This document shows positions 1 to 8,624 of a stretch of 64,000 nucleotides of DNA, in pieces. The stretch spans positions 1-64,000 of the forward strand of contig JAXDJX010000012.1 in the NCBI GenBank assembly GCA_034667405.1, in the 5' to 3' direction. The DNA is from JANXVR01 sp034667405 (GTDB taxonomy: Bacteria; Actinomycetota; UBA4738; HRBIN12). A model generated the notes under the pieces. It worked only from the letters and a program-made list of their open reading frames with translations. It was not told the DNA's origin and ran no database searches. Position 1 is the first letter of the stretch; the number at the start of each line of letters is the position of its first letter. Position numbers and translations under genes: made by a program.

Positions 1-332
1 GCCGCCGTGGTGATCCCGAGCGCGCGGATCCGGGTCGTCAGGCTCGGGAAGAAGTCGATGAGCAGGATCTTTATCCCGTTCAACGAGTGGTAGATGACCA
101 TCGCCACCAAACCGAGTTCCAGCACGCGCACGTACGGGTTCTCGTAGGCGCTGAGCACGCGGTTGTACGCGTTCGGCCCCCAGCCGATCACCGCCGTGTC
201 CACCACATGGGCGAATAGGAACAGGATGATCCCGACGCCGGTGATGCGATGGCCGAGCCAACTCCATTGGCCCTCATGGCCCTTGTAGACAGAGCCGTAG
301 TCGCTCTTCTGCTTCTTCGTTCGTTGTGCCAT
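1..332 (-). CDS. sdhC: Succinate dehydrogenase cytochrome b subunit (SdhC), 3' end beyond window
   Basis: This is the membrane anchor subunit of succinate dehydrogenase (complex II), which binds heme b and passes electrons to quinone. The 110 visible residues contain the family pattern S-x-x-H-R-x-T-G (WSWLGHRITG, residues 22-32), a first membrane helix at about 32-50 and a second at about 70-91. His82 in YHSLNG is the expected heme ligand. The ATG at 332 is preceded by a GAGGACG ribosome-binding site. The gene runs off the left edge, so the last helix is missing; sdhD/A/B would be expected further left but cannot be seen. The assignment rests on motif recognition. Confidence 0.82.
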   Translation of the reverse strand, partial: MAQRTKKQKSDYGSVYKGHEGQWSWLGHRITGVGIILFLFAHVVDTAVIGWGPNAYNRVLSAYENPYVRVLELGLVAMVIYHSLNGIKILLIDFFPSLTTRIRALGITTA

Positions 333-449
333 AAGTGTGGTCGTCCTCAGCGTAACGCGGGGCCGCGCAGGCCCGACAACCGGACCGGCCAGAACCGCGC
401 GGAGTCTACTGCGGAACGTCCAGTGCCGACCGTGAGCCTTCTGCCTGAT

Positions 450-1088
450 TTACGAGATCCGGATCGCGACCATGACGCCGTCCCTGGTGGGAACGATCGT
501 GCTGACGTAGCGTTCGTCTTCGGCTATCAGGGCGTTGTGTTCACGGATCGCGTCCGTGACACCGTCCGGCTCCTCACCGTCCTCGGGAACCCGTCCCGAC
601 CACAGGACGTTGTCGCAGATGTAGAGGCCGCCGATGCGGATGCGATCACGAGCAGCGCGCCAGGCATCCGGGTACCCGTCCTTGTCGATGTCGTCGTAGA
701 CCAGGTCGAATACACCGTCGAGCGCGTTCAACGACTCCACGGCGTCACCGACGTGGAAGGTCACGGGGTGCCAGAGCCCCGCCCGGGTCAGATAGTCGCG
801 GGCCTTCGTTTCGTTCGCCGGGTCGCCATCGGTGAGGTGGAGTTCGCCGGAGGAGCCGACGGCGCGTGAGTGCCAGTAGCCGCTGTAGCCGAAGCCGCTC
901 CCGAGTTCGATCATGCGTTGGGCGCCGATCGACCTGGCCAGGATCTCGAGTGTTACCCCGACGTTGCGTTCGACGATCGGGAACCGGCGCTCGCTGGCCT
1001 CGGCTTCCATCTCCAGCAGCACGGGCTCATCGAAGCGGGCAAGCCGCCCCGTCATGTAGCGCTCGATGCGCGGATCCACGATATCCAT
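450..1088 (-). CDS. SAM-dependent O-methyltransferase, CCoAOMT-like (family 3)
   Basis: A 212-residue class I methyltransferase. The glycine-rich SAM loop is IELGSGFGYSG (about 60-70), the acidic residue ending beta 2 is in LTDGDP (about 85-90), and YDDIDKDGYPDAW (about 131-143) matches the metal-binding Asp region of the caffeoyl-CoA/catechol O-methyltransferase family. The probable reaction is transfer of a methyl group to a catechol-type hydroxyl, but the substrate cannot be read from sequence. The open frame continues far upstream, but that part is antisense to the mutase gene. The start at 1088 fits the family N-terminus and has a TAGCGT hexamer 8 bases upstream, so the mRNA may be leaderless. 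Confidence 0.8.
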   Translation of the reverse strand: MDIVDPRIERYMTGRLARFDEPVLLEMEAEASERRFPIVERNVGVTLEILARSIGAQRMIELGSGFGYSGYWHSRAVGSSGELHLTDGDPANETKARDYLTRAGLWHPVTFHVGDAVESLNALDGVFDLVYDDIDKDGYPDAWRAARDRIRIGGLYICDNVLWSGRVPEDGEEPDGVTDAIREHNALIAEDERYVSTIVPTRDGVMVAIRIS

Positions 1089-1096
1089 AGCGCGCC

Positions 1097-1102
1097 ACGC
1101 TA
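1097..1102 (-). promoter_or_regulatory. Putative -10 element TAGCGT for the O-methyltransferase gene
   Basis: On the minus strand TAGCGT lies 8 bases before the ATG at 1088 and there is no Shine-Dalgarno sequence. It fits the TANNNT/short-spacer pattern seen at many operon-first genes in this window. No convincing -35 box is visible. Confidence 0.4.
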
Positions 1103-1132
1103 GCCCCTCAGGACGCCGCGCGCCACCGCCGC

Positions 1133-1138
1133 TAGGCT
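1133..1138 (+). promoter_or_regulatory. Putative -10 element TAGGCT, leaderless start of the mutase gene
   Basis: TAGGCT ends 7 bases before the ATG at 1146, which would place transcription initiation at or next to the start codon. No ribosome-binding site is present. The same hexamer at the same distance precedes 6370 and 55943. Confidence 0.45.
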
Positions 1139-1145
1139 CAGGGCG

Positions 1146-2729
1146 ATGAGCGACGAGCGACGTACCGACTCCGGGATCGAACTCCAATCCGTCTACACCG
1201 CCTTGGATCTGGACGCCCGGGGCTTCGACCCCGCTCGCGACCTCGGCGAACCCGGCGAGCTTCCCTACACCCGCGGGCCCTACCCCAGCATGTACCGCGG
1301 ACGCCTGTGGACGATGCGTCAGTACGCAGGCATGGCAACGGCCGAGGAATCGAACAAGCGCTACCGCTACCTCTTGGATCAGGGACAGACGGGTCTCAGC
1401 GTGGCGTTCGACCTGCCGACGCAGATGGGCCTGGACTCCGACCACCCGCGCGCAGAGGGCGAGGTCGGGAAAACGGGCGTCGCCATCGACTCGGTCGAAG
1501 ATCTTGCGCGGATGCTGGACGGCATCCCCTTGGACAAGGTCAGCACTTCCATGACCATCAACGCGACCGCACCCATCCTGCTCCTGATGTACGAACTGGT
1601 CGCGGAGGAACAAGGCGTGCCGGCGAGCGACATCAGCGGGACCGTGCAGAACGACATCCTGAAGGAGTATGCGGCGCGCGGGACCTACATCTACCCGCCC
1701 CGGCCGTCGATGCGCCTGATCACGGATCTGTTCGCCTACTGCGGAGAGCACATCCCGAAGTGGAACACGATCAGCATCAGTGGCTACCACATGCGCGAGG
1801 CCGGCTCGACCGCCGCGCAGGAGATCGCGTTCACCCTGGCCGATGGGATCGCCTACGTGCAGGCCGCGATCGACGCCGGATTGAGTGTCGACGACTTCGC
1901 TCCGCGGCTGTCGTTCTTCTTCGCCTGCCACATGAACTTCTTCGAGGAGATAGCGAAGTTCCGCGCGGCCCGACGCCTCTGGGCCCGCATCATGACCGAC
2001 CGGTTCGGCGCGAACGCCAAGAGCGCGATGCTTCGGTTCCACACCCAGACGGGGGGAGCGACGCTCACCGCCCAGCAACCCGAGAACAACATCGTTCGAA
2101 CGGCGCTTGAGGCCCTGGCCGCCGTGCTGGGAGGCACGCAATCCCTCCACACGAACGCCTACGACGAAGCGCTGGCGCTGCCCACGGAGCACAGCGCGAC
2201 CATCGCGCTCCGCACCCAGCAGATCATCGGGTACGAGACCGGCGTCACCGAAACGGTCGATCCCGTCGCCGGCTCCTATCTGGTGGAGTCACTCACCACC
2301 GAGCTGGAGGACCTTGCCCGCGACTACATCGAACGGGTCGACGGCATGGGTGGGGCGGTCGCGGCGATCGAGACCGGCTTCTATCAGAGCGAGATCCACG
2401 AGGCCGCGTTCCGTATCCAGCAGGCCATCGAGTCCGAGGACAGGATCGTGGTGGGCGTGAACCGGTTCGTGGATACCGAAGACAAGGCAGTGGCGCTCAT
2501 GCAAGTTTCAGCCGCGGACACCGACAAACAGATCGAACGCGTCCGCGCGTTGCGGGCCTCGCGCGACGACACAGCGGTCACCACCGCGCTTGCCGAGGTA
2601 CGAACGGTTGCCGTGGGAACCGGCAATTTGCTCCCATCGATGAAGGAGGCGCTGCGCGTCCGCGCCACCCTGGGCGAGCTCAGCGATGTCCTCCGCGAGG
2701 TGTTCGGGGAGTACCGCCCGACGTACTGA
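1146..2729 (+). CDS. Methylmalonyl-CoA mutase large (catalytic) subunit, N-terminal-domain-only type
   Basis: This 527-residue protein is the TIM-barrel substrate-binding subunit of a coenzyme B12-dependent acyl-CoA mutase. It ends at GEYRPTY, as in split mutases whose B12-binding domain is a separate small protein; no such gene is in the window. Residues match the Propionibacterium methylmalonyl-CoA mutase with a constant offset of 29: Tyr60 (Y89), Arg178 (R207) and His215 (H244). In isobutyryl-CoA mutase the first two are Phe and Gln, so methylmalonyl-CoA is the more likely substrate. The segment after residue 290 (QTGGATLTAQQ) looks more like the ICM/ECM branch, which leaves some doubt. 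It likely interconverts methylmalonyl- and succinyl-CoA together with the epimerase at 34.7 kb. Confidence 0.85.
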   Translation: MSDERRTDSGIELQSVYTALDLDARGFDPARDLGEPGELPYTRGPYPSMYRGRLWTMRQYAGMATAEESNKRYRYLLDQGQTGLSVAFDLPTQMGLDSDHPRAEGEVGKTGVAIDSVEDLARMLDGIPLDKVSTSMTINATAPILLLMYELVAEEQGVPASDISGTVQNDILKEYAARGTYIYPPRPSMRLITDLFAYCGEHIPKWNTISISGYHMREAGSTAAQEIAFTLADGIAYVQAAIDAGLSVDDFAPRLSFFFACHMNFFEEIAKFRAARRLWARIMTDRFGANAKSAMLRFHTQTGGATLTAQQPENNIVRTALEALAAVLGGTQSLHTNAYDEALALPTEHSATIALRTQQIIGYETGVTETVDPVAGSYLVESLTTELEDLARDYIERVDGMGGAVAAIETGFYQSEIHEAAFRIQQAIESEDRIVVGVNRFVDTEDKAVALMQVSAADTDKQIERVRALRASRDDTAVTTALAEVRTVAVGTGNLLPSMKEALRVRATLGELSDVLREVFGEYRPTY

Positions 2730-2758
2730 TCCGTGTCGGGGACGGGGTTGGGGCGTCC

Positions 2759-4252
2759 TCAGCGGGTCCGGACGGACGATGCCACGACGTGCCAACCGCC
2801 CTTGTCCACCGCCTGGCGGAAACGCCACGCCTCCAGCGGCTCCGGGAAATCGCTCCGGTAGTGACCACCTCGTGATTCTCCGCGCCGGAGCGCCGCATGG
2901 GCGACCAGCCAGGCTGCGAGAGACGCTGTCGGATGGCTTGGGCCGGCGTCGCCGCCGCGGCCCGCGTCGAGTTCGGCGATGGCGGCCTCCAACCCACTGC
3001 GTGAGCGCGATACGCCGATGTTCCTGTCGGCCAGTGCGTTGATCGCGGAAAGGGGGAGCGCATCGCTCGGAGGCTGTGCCCCAAGGGCTACGGGAGCGCC
3101 GGCGAGTAGGCCGGTCGCCGCCTCGTCGGTAGCGAGGCCGGCCCGCCGCCCGAAGACCAGCGCCTCCGCGAGCGAGTTCGAGGCCAGACGATTGGCGCCG
3201 TGCACGCCGGTGGCGCTCGCCTCCCCGCACGCCAGCAGCCCACGAACCGTGCTCCGTCCCCACCGATCGGTGAGCACGCCGCCGGTGAAGTAATGCGCCG
3301 CGGGCGCGACCGGGATGCGATCCTCGGCGATATCCAGCCCCACCTCTCGGCACTGTGCGTCCGCGGTCGGGAACCGGGTCACCACGTCTACAACGCCGGT
3401 CGCGTCTAAGAACACCGGCCGGCCGGTCTCTTCCATCACGCGGAACTCCGCCCTGGCGACGACGTCGCGCGGTGCGAGTTCGGCCCGAGGGTGTAGGGCC
3501 GGCATGAAGCGGCGCCCGTCCGCGTCCAGGAGGAGTGCGCCTTCGCCTCTCAATGCCTCGGTGAGGAGGCGGGCGGGGTGTCCGGGGACGGTGAGCGCGG
3601 TGGGATGGAATTGCACGAACTCGAGGTCGGCCAGCGCAGCGCCCGCCTCCCACGCCAGAGCGAGGCCCCCTCCGGTTGACGCGTCCGGGCCGGTGTGGCG
3701 TCCGAAGATCCCGCATGCCCCCCCGGTCGCGAGCACGACGCGGTCACCGCGCAACTCCTCGCCCGACTCAAGCGAGATCCCGACGGCTCTGCCACCCTCG
3801 AGGATCACGCGGATCGCGCGCCCGTCCAGGCGGTCGATCCGTTCGTCTCGCTCGACCGCGCGAACGATGGTGCCGAGGAGCGCCGCGCCCGAGGCGTCGC
3901 CGCCGGCATGGAGCACGCGGCGCGCGCTGTGGCCTCCTTCAAGCGTGGGGGCCCCGCCGTCGTCGAACAGCATGCCCAGTTCGCGCAGCCCCTGCACCGC
4001 GAGCGGCGCCTCGTCGACCAGCACCTTCACTGCGTCCTCGTCGCAGAGTCCGGCGCCGGCGGCCAACGTGTCCGCCATGTGCAGCTCGAACGAGTCGTTG
4101 GTGGTGACGACCGCGGCGATGCCGCCCTGCGCCCACGAGGTGGCGCTCTCTCGCGTTACGGGGGATGCGACGAGTGTCACGGGGCCACGGTCGGCGGCGT
4201 GCAGCGCACACCACAACCCCGCACCTCCGGCGCCCACCACGACGGTTCGCAT
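2759..4252 (-). CDS. nadB: L-aspartate oxidase (NadB)
   Basis: This flavoprotein oxidises L-aspartate to iminoaspartate, the first step of de novo NAD synthesis. The 497-residue protein starts with the FAD-binding VVVGAGGAGLWCAL motif. It then has SATSWAQGGIAA, a fumarate-reductase-type core with EFVQFHPTAL and the second FAD segment with CGEASATGVHGANRLASNSL. The C-terminal helical domain is present but its end (about 400-497) is less conserved. It is the last gene of nadC-nadA-nadB, 9 bases after nadA. The 3' end faces the mutase gene with only 29 bases between the stop codons. Confidence 0.93.
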   Translation of the reverse strand: MRTVVVGAGGAGLWCALHAADRGPVTLVASPVTRESATSWAQGGIAAVVTTNDSFELHMADTLAAGAGLCDEDAVKVLVDEAPLAVQGLRELGMLFDDGGAPTLEGGHSARRVLHAGGDASGAALLGTIVRAVERDERIDRLDGRAIRVILEGGRAVGISLESGEELRGDRVVLATGGACGIFGRHTGPDASTGGGLALAWEAGAALADLEFVQFHPTALTVPGHPARLLTEALRGEGALLLDADGRRFMPALHPRAELAPRDVVARAEFRVMEETGRPVFLDATGVVDVVTRFPTADAQCREVGLDIAEDRIPVAPAAHYFTGGVLTDRWGRSTVRGLLACGEASATGVHGANRLASNSLAEALVFGRRAGLATDEAATGLLAGAPVALGAQPPSDALPLSAINALADRNIGVSRSRSGLEAAIAELDAGRGGDAGPSHPTASLAAWLVAHAALRRGESRGGHYRSDFPEPLEAWRFRQAVDKGGWHVVASSVRTR

Positions 4253-4261
4253 GGATCGACG

Positions 4262-5263
4262 CTACCCGCGCACGACGCCTGCGGAGGGACCGATCTCGAT
4301 CATCCGGGCCACGGCCTGTCTGGCGCGGATCGCCACATCCTCCGGGACAGTGATCTCATGCACGCCGTCGCGAAGCGCGGTCAGGAGCGATCCGGGCGTG
4401 ATCGCCTTCATATACGGGCACTCCGCCGCGCCGTCGATCGGTTCGAACGTCTTGTCCGGTTGCGCTTTCCGGAGTTGATGGAGGATGCCCGTCTCCGTTG
4501 CAACCAGGAACCGGGTGTTCTGGGAATTCTCTGCCTCGGTGACCATCCCGCCGGTGGAGAGCACCTTGGTGCGCTCGGCGGGGAGTTCGCCTTCGCCGAG
4601 GAGATAGATGACGTTGGTGGTGCAGCCGCACTCGGGGTGGACCATGAGTTCGACCTCGGGTTCGGCGGCCATCTTCGCGCGGAGGTCACCTGGTTGGATG
4701 CCGGCGTGCACGTGGCACTCGCCCATCCAGACCTCCATCTTGCGGCCGGTCTGACGTTCGACGTGGGCACCGAGGAACATGTCGGGAAGGAACAAGATCT
4801 CTCTGTCCTCGGGGATCGACCGGACCACGTCGACCGCGTTGGACGAGGTGCAGCAGATGTCGGACTCCGCCTTCACCTCAGCAGAGGTGTTCACGTAGGC
4901 CACCACGGCGGCGCCGGGATGCTCCGCCTTCCACGCCCGGAGCTGGTCCCCGGTGATGGAGTCTGCGAGTGAGCACCCGGCGCGCAGATCCGGAAGCAGG
5001 ACGGTCTTTTCCGGTGAGAGGAGCTTCGCGGTCTCGGCCATGAAGTGCACGCCGCAGAACACGATCTCCTTCGCGTCCGTGGCGGCCGCAACGCGGCTCA
5101 ACGCGAGGGAGTCGCCCACGTGGTGGGCAACATCCTGGATCCAGGGCACCTGATAGTTGTGGGCCAGGATCACTGCTCCGCGTTCGTCGGCGAGGCGCCG
5201 GACCTCGGACGCCCAGGCCTCGTATCCGTCGGCCACAACGGCCGCGGCCTCAGGGGCTGACAT
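4262..5263 (-). CDS. nadA: Quinolinate synthase (NadA)
   Basis: NadA condenses iminoaspartate with dihydroxyacetone phosphate to quinolinate, using a [4Fe-4S] cluster. The 333-residue protein shows the triplicated fold's signatures: ILAHNYQ (32-38), FCGVHFMAETAK (69-80), PDLRAGCSLAD (91-101), HPECGC (209-214) and AAECPYMK (279-286). Cys97, Cys212 (or the neighbouring Cys214) and Cys282 are the expected cluster ligands. The start overlaps the end of nadC by 14 bases, which suggests coupled translation, and nadB follows after 9 bases. Confidence 0.94.
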   Translation of the reverse strand: MSAPEAAAVVADGYEAWASEVRRLADERGAVILAHNYQVPWIQDVAHHVGDSLALSRVAAATDAKEIVFCGVHFMAETAKLLSPEKTVLLPDLRAGCSLADSITGDQLRAWKAEHPGAAVVAYVNTSAEVKAESDICCTSSNAVDVVRSIPEDREILFLPDMFLGAHVERQTGRKMEVWMGECHVHAGIQPGDLRAKMAAEPEVELMVHPECGCTTNVIYLLGEGELPAERTKVLSTGGMVTEAENSQNTRFLVATETGILHQLRKAQPDKTFEPIDGAAECPYMKAITPGSLLTALRDGVHEITVPEDVAIRARQAVARMIEIGPSAGVVRG

Positions 5264-6092
5264 CGGTCACCTCCAGGGAGATATCCAGAGACGGAGCGGA
5301 GTGGGTGAGCCGGCCCACCGAGACGACGCGCGCGCCGGCGGCCACGAGCGCTCCGACCGTCTCGAGCGTCACGCCGCCACTGATCTCCAGGCGGAGCGGG
5401 TCTCCCACACGCTCGACCGCCCGACGAACCAGGTCGGGTGTGGGGTTATCCAACAAGATCCGGTCGGCTCCAGCGGTGATGGCCTGCTCAAGCTGCTCCA
5501 TGGTCTCCACCTCAACCTCCACCGGCAGCCCGCCTTTTTTGGCGCGTTCCACCGCTTCGACCAGGTTGCCCGCGGCACGGAGATGGTTGTCCTTGATGAG
5601 GATCGCATCGGAGAGCGAGGCTCGGTGCAGCGAACCCCCACCGGCTCTCACCGCGTCGCGCTCGATGGATCGGAGCCCGGGAAGCGTCTTCCGGGTACAG
5701 AGCACCTGCGCCGGCGCAGCCGCCTCGACGAATCGCCGCGTCAGCGTGGCGATCCCGGAGAGATGCGCCAAGAGGTTGATCGCCGGTCGTTCGGCTCGAA
5801 GGACCGTGCGGAAGTTGCCGCGGAAGCGCGCGACCACCGTTCCGGGGGTCACGGTTTCGCCGTCGTGCAGGCGCCATGTCTGCTCGACCTCCGTGCCGTC
5901 CTGTTGGGCGGTCACCTCGAACACCGTTCGGGCGACGTCGGCGCCGGCCAGGATCCCTGTCTCCTTCGCGATGAGCTCGGCGGTGCAGCGGAAACCCTGC
6001 GGGACGACGAGTTCGCTGGTGACGTCACCGTTGGGCGCGTCCTCTTCGAGGGCCCGGTGGACGATCGCGAGGTCTTCTGCGGTGGTGGGCAT
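5250..6092 (-). CDS. nadC: Nicotinate-nucleotide pyrophosphorylase, carboxylating (NadC)
   Basis: NadC converts quinolinate and PRPP to nicotinate mononucleotide with loss of CO2. The 280-residue protein has the N-terminal ALEEDAPNGDVTS motif, TRKTLPGLR (PRPP/quinolinate binding), GGGSLHRASLSDAILIKDNH and the C-terminal LEISGGV barrel strand. A second in-frame ATG at 6125 would add 11 residues. I chose 6092 because it gives the usual distance to the EED motif; neither start has a good ribosome-binding site. It is the first recognised gene of the NAD operon and lies downstream of a 55-codon membrane-protein ORF. Confidence 0.92.
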   Translation of the reverse strand: MPTTAEDLAIVHRALEEDAPNGDVTSELVVPQGFRCTAELIAKETGILAGADVARTVFEVTAQQDGTEVEQTWRLHDGETVTPGTVVARFRGNFRTVLRAERPAINLLAHLSGIATLTRRFVEAAAPAQVLCTRKTLPGLRSIERDAVRAGGGSLHRASLSDAILIKDNHLRAAGNLVEAVERAKKGGLPVEVEVETMEQLEQAITAGADRILLDNPTPDLVRRAVERVGDPLRLEISGGVTLETVGALVAAGARVVSVGRLTHSAPSLDISLEVTDVSP

Positions 6093-6157
6093 ACGGTGGC
6101 GCACGGAGAAGAGCGCTAACGGCATCGTACCGGACCCCGTCACGAACGATGTCCCCG

Positions 6158-6325
6158 TCACGACGTCACCAGCATCCACACGGCATGACCCGCCGCGGCG
6201 ATCCCGGCCAGGGCGAATAGCGCGGTTGCGACGGGGGAGCGGAGCCGGACCCACGTGCCCCATGCGGCGCCGAGGCAGACCAGCCCCACCAGGAGCTCGA
6301 TGATCGAGGTGAGCCAGGCGGGCAT
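6158..6325 (-). CDS. Small two-helix membrane protein (55 aa), unknown function
   Basis: A short ORF just upstream of nadC on the same strand. The protein starts MPAWLTSIIELLVGLVCLG and has two hydrophobic stretches, about residues 6-20 and 33-53, joined by a short basic turn (WVRLRS). It fills the gap between nadC and the divergent npdG and ends 32 bases before the alternative nadC start. I do not recognise a family. It is supported by ATG-to-TGA integrity and clear membrane-helix composition, but a chance ORF cannot be excluded in such GC-rich DNA. Confidence 0.5.
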   Translation of the reverse strand: MPAWLTSIIELLVGLVCLGAAWGTWVRLRSPVATALFALAGIAAAGHAVWMLVTS

Positions 6326-6356
6326 GCGGGTCGAGCCTACGCGCTGAGGGCTCGGC

Positions 6357-6362
6357 TAGGCT
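6357..6362 (+). promoter_or_regulatory. Putative -10 element TAGGCT, leaderless start of npdG
   Basis: TAGGCT lies exactly 7 bases before the ATG at 6370, and no Shine-Dalgarno sequence is present. The spacing is identical to that at the mutase and LCP genes. Confidence 0.45.
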
Positions 6363-6369
6363 GTTCGCC

Positions 6370-7059
6370 ATGCGGATCGCGGTCGTAGGTGGAACGGGTG
6401 CAGAAGGATTCGGATTCGCGTTGCGGTTCGCTGCGGCCGGTCACGACGTGGTCATCGGTTCGCGTGATGGGGCGAAGGCTGCCGACGCCGTTCAACGGGC
6501 GACGGAGATCCTCGGAACGGATTGGGCGGTGCGCGGAGATGTCAACGCCGACGCCGTCGTGGGGGCCGACGTGGTGATCGTCACCGTCCCCTTCGCCGGG
6601 CAGGCGAAGACGTACGAAGGGCTGACGTCCGTCCTCACCGACCACATGGTGATCCTCGATGCCACGAGTCCGCTGGCCACGGCGGTCGGGGGCAAGGCGT
6701 GGGAGCTTCTCCGTCCCTGGGCCGGGTCGGCCGCCGAGCAGGCCCGCGCGGTGGTGGGCGATGGGCCGAGATTCGTCTCCGGATTCCACACGATCGCCGC
6801 GTCGATGCTCACCGACCTGGCGAGCCCGGTGGACTCGGATGTCCTGCTGGCGGGCGATGACGCGGAGGCGGTGGCGATCATCGGGTCGCTCGCCGATCAG
6901 ATCCCGGGACTCCGATGGGTGCATTGCGGCGGCCTGGCCATGGCGAGGATCATCGAGGGGCTGACGCCGCTCCTCATCTCCATCAACCGCCGCTATAAGC
7001 GGAAGGACTCCGGCTTCCGGATCGTCGGTTCGGGCGAATGGGGCAGCCCGGGTCGGTGA
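6370..7059 (+). CDS. npdG: F420-dependent NADP oxidoreductase (NpdG/Fno-like)
   Basis: This enzyme transfers hydride between reduced coenzyme F420 and NADP. The 229-residue protein has an N-terminal Rossmann motif VVGGTGAEGFGFALR (5-19), the family stretch DVVIGSRDGAKA (25-36), VNADAVVGADVVIVTVP, SGFHTIAASMLTDL, SDVLLAGDDAEA and the C-terminal GLAMARIIEGLTPLLISINR. All are characteristic of the F420:NADP reductase family rather than of ketol-acid or pyrroline reductases. It implies that the host makes coenzyme F420, common in Actinomycetota and archaea. It stands alone, divergent from the NAD operon, so NADP and NAD functions sit back to back. Confidence 0.85.
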   Translation: MRIAVVGGTGAEGFGFALRFAAAGHDVVIGSRDGAKAADAVQRATEILGTDWAVRGDVNADAVVGADVVIVTVPFAGQAKTYEGLTSVLTDHMVILDATSPLATAVGGKAWELLRPWAGSAAEQARAVVGDGPRFVSGFHTIAASMLTDLASPVDSDVLLAGDDAEAVAIIGSLADQIPGLRWVHCGGLAMARIIEGLTPLLISINRRYKRKDSGFRIVGSGEWGSPGR

Positions 7060-7169
7060 GCGTCGGGCCTGGTCCGGACCTATCCGTGACCGAAGGGCCT
7101 GTGTAGGTCGGGAAGAATCCGCCATCTAGCCCTTGGGTCTGAGCCATCCGTGGCCGAATATTCCCCCAT

Positions 7170-8624
7170 ATGGCCCGCAAGGTCCGATTCGTCGATGTCT
7201 ACGTCCTGCTGGTCTCCCTCGCGGGCGCCGCTGTCTTCGTCTGGGCCGGGACGGCCCGCCCCGGCCTCGCCGACGCCGCGAGCGCTCGGGGGTTCTGGCT
7301 CTTCGCCCTCCTGCTCGCCATCGGTGAGGTCTTCCCCATCGCGATCCCGCGACAAGGCGGCGAGGTGGAGTACCTCACCGCGTCCACCACCTTCGCCATC
7401 GCGACCCTTATCGCCTACGGCCCCGCCGCCGCGATCGTCGTGCAGGTGACCGCGTCCGTCCTGGCCGACATCATCCAACGCAAGAGCGCGTGGAAGGTGG
7501 CATTCAATGTCGGTCAGTACGCCCTCTCGCTCGGAGCGGCCGGTCTGGTCTACAGAGCGACAGGCGGGACCGCGGCCATCCATGCGTCATCGCTTCCCGC
7601 GTTCCTTGCCGCAGGTTTTGTCTTCTTCGTGGCGAACGTCACCCTCACCGATATCGTGCTCGGCTCAGCGACCGGACAGTCGCTGCTCCAGTTCATCGGC
7701 AACGACATGCTGTTCCAGGCGCAGGCGGTGCTTCCGCTGCTCGCCCTGTCGCCGGTTGTCATCGCCATCCTCGACGAGAGCCTGTGGTTCGTGCCGTTGG
7801 TCGTCGCGCCGGAGGTCGCCGTCTGGTGGGGGACACACCTGGCGCTCGAGAACGCCCGATTAGCCGAACAGCTCCAGGGCTCCCTGGAGCAGATGACCGA
7901 ACTCGCGCGTGCAAAGGACGACTTCGTCGCCGTCGTATCCCACGAACTGCGAACCCCCCTGACCTCGATCCAGGGCTATGTGAAAACGATGCTTCAACTC
8001 GCCGGGGATCTTCCGGAGGATCAACGCAAGACATTCCTGGAGGCCGCCGACCGTCAGTCCGACCGTCTCCGCCACATGATCGAGCAGCTCCTGGTGGTAG
8101 CCCGGCTGGAATCCGACGTCGAGCCCGTGGAGTTGTCCCTGGTGTCCATCCCACGTCTGGCTTCAGACGTCGTCGACGAGCTCCGACCGCAAGCGCACGG
8201 ACACGTCTTCGATCTCCGTTCGCCCTCGGACCTGCCGTCCATCCAAACGGACGAGGCCAAGGTCCACCAGATCCTTTCCAACCTCGTGGAGAACGCGCTC
8301 AAATACGCGCCGCCTGACACTCGCATCTCCCTTCACGCCGAACCAGGGGTCCGGGGGATCGTGATCAGCGTGAGCGATGAGGGCCCCGGCATCCCCGAGG
8401 AATCGCGTGACCGGATCTTCGAGCGGTTCTATCAGGTCGACCAGTCGGCCACGCGTAGGGTCGGGGGAACGGGGCTCGGCCTCTATATCTGCACGAAGAT
8501 GGCCGATGCCATCGGCGCTCGGCTGTGGCTCGCGCGCTCGGCCGACGCGGGGTCCGAGTTCGCGCTGTTCCTGCCCGAACGCCCACCCGGCTACGAAGAG
8601 CCGGCGAAGGTGCTCAGTCGATGA
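7170..8624 (+). CDS. Membrane sensor histidine kinase (orphan)
   Basis: A 484-residue sensor kinase. Residues 8-220 form a membrane domain of several helices. The part from about 60 to 130 (RGGE/FGPAAA-type loops followed by AFNVGQYALS) resembles the MASE9-like sensor domain, an impression rather than a certain match. The DHp helix has VVSHELRTPLTSIQGY with phospho-acceptor His258. The ATPase domain follows with the N box (NLVENALKYAP), DEGPGIP and GGTGLGLYI. No response regulator is adjacent. The gene ends by overlapping the convergent carboxylase gene by 11 bases. No ribosome-binding site precedes the ATG. Confidence 0.88.
   Translation: MARKVRFVDVYVLLVSLAGAAVFVWAGTARPGLADAASARGFWLFALLLAIGEVFPIAIPRQGGEVEYLTASTTFAIATLIAYGPAAAIVVQVTASVLADIIQRKSAWKVAFNVGQYALSLGAAGLVYRATGGTAAIHASSLPAFLAAGFVFFVANVTLTDIVLGSATGQSLLQFIGNDMLFQAQAVLPLLALSPVVIAILDESLWFVPLVVAPEVAVWWGTHLALENARLAEQLQGSLEQMTELARAKDDFVAVVSHELRTPLTSIQGYVKTMLQLAGDLPEDQRKTFLEAADRQSDRLRHMIEQLLVVARLESDVEPVELSLVSIPRLASDVVDELRPQAHGHVFDLRSPSDLPSIQTDEAKVHQILSNLVENALKYAPPDTRISLHAEPGVRGIVISVSDEGPGIPEESRDRIFERFYQVDQSATRRVGGTGLGLYICTKMADAIGARLWLARSADAGSEFALFLPERPPGYEEPAKVLSR

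Noticed and set aside
1089..2192. Upstream extension of the O-methyltransferase frame to 580 codons
   Set aside because: The extra part is antisense to the mutase gene and has no homology. The family N-terminus begins at 1088.
7071..7080. Perfect palindrome GGTCCGGACC in the npdG-kinase gap, resembling the arms of the 35536/43390 repeats
   Set aside because: The half-sites are in the opposite order and without a centre, and a 10-base palindrome is expected by chance in such GC-rich DNA.
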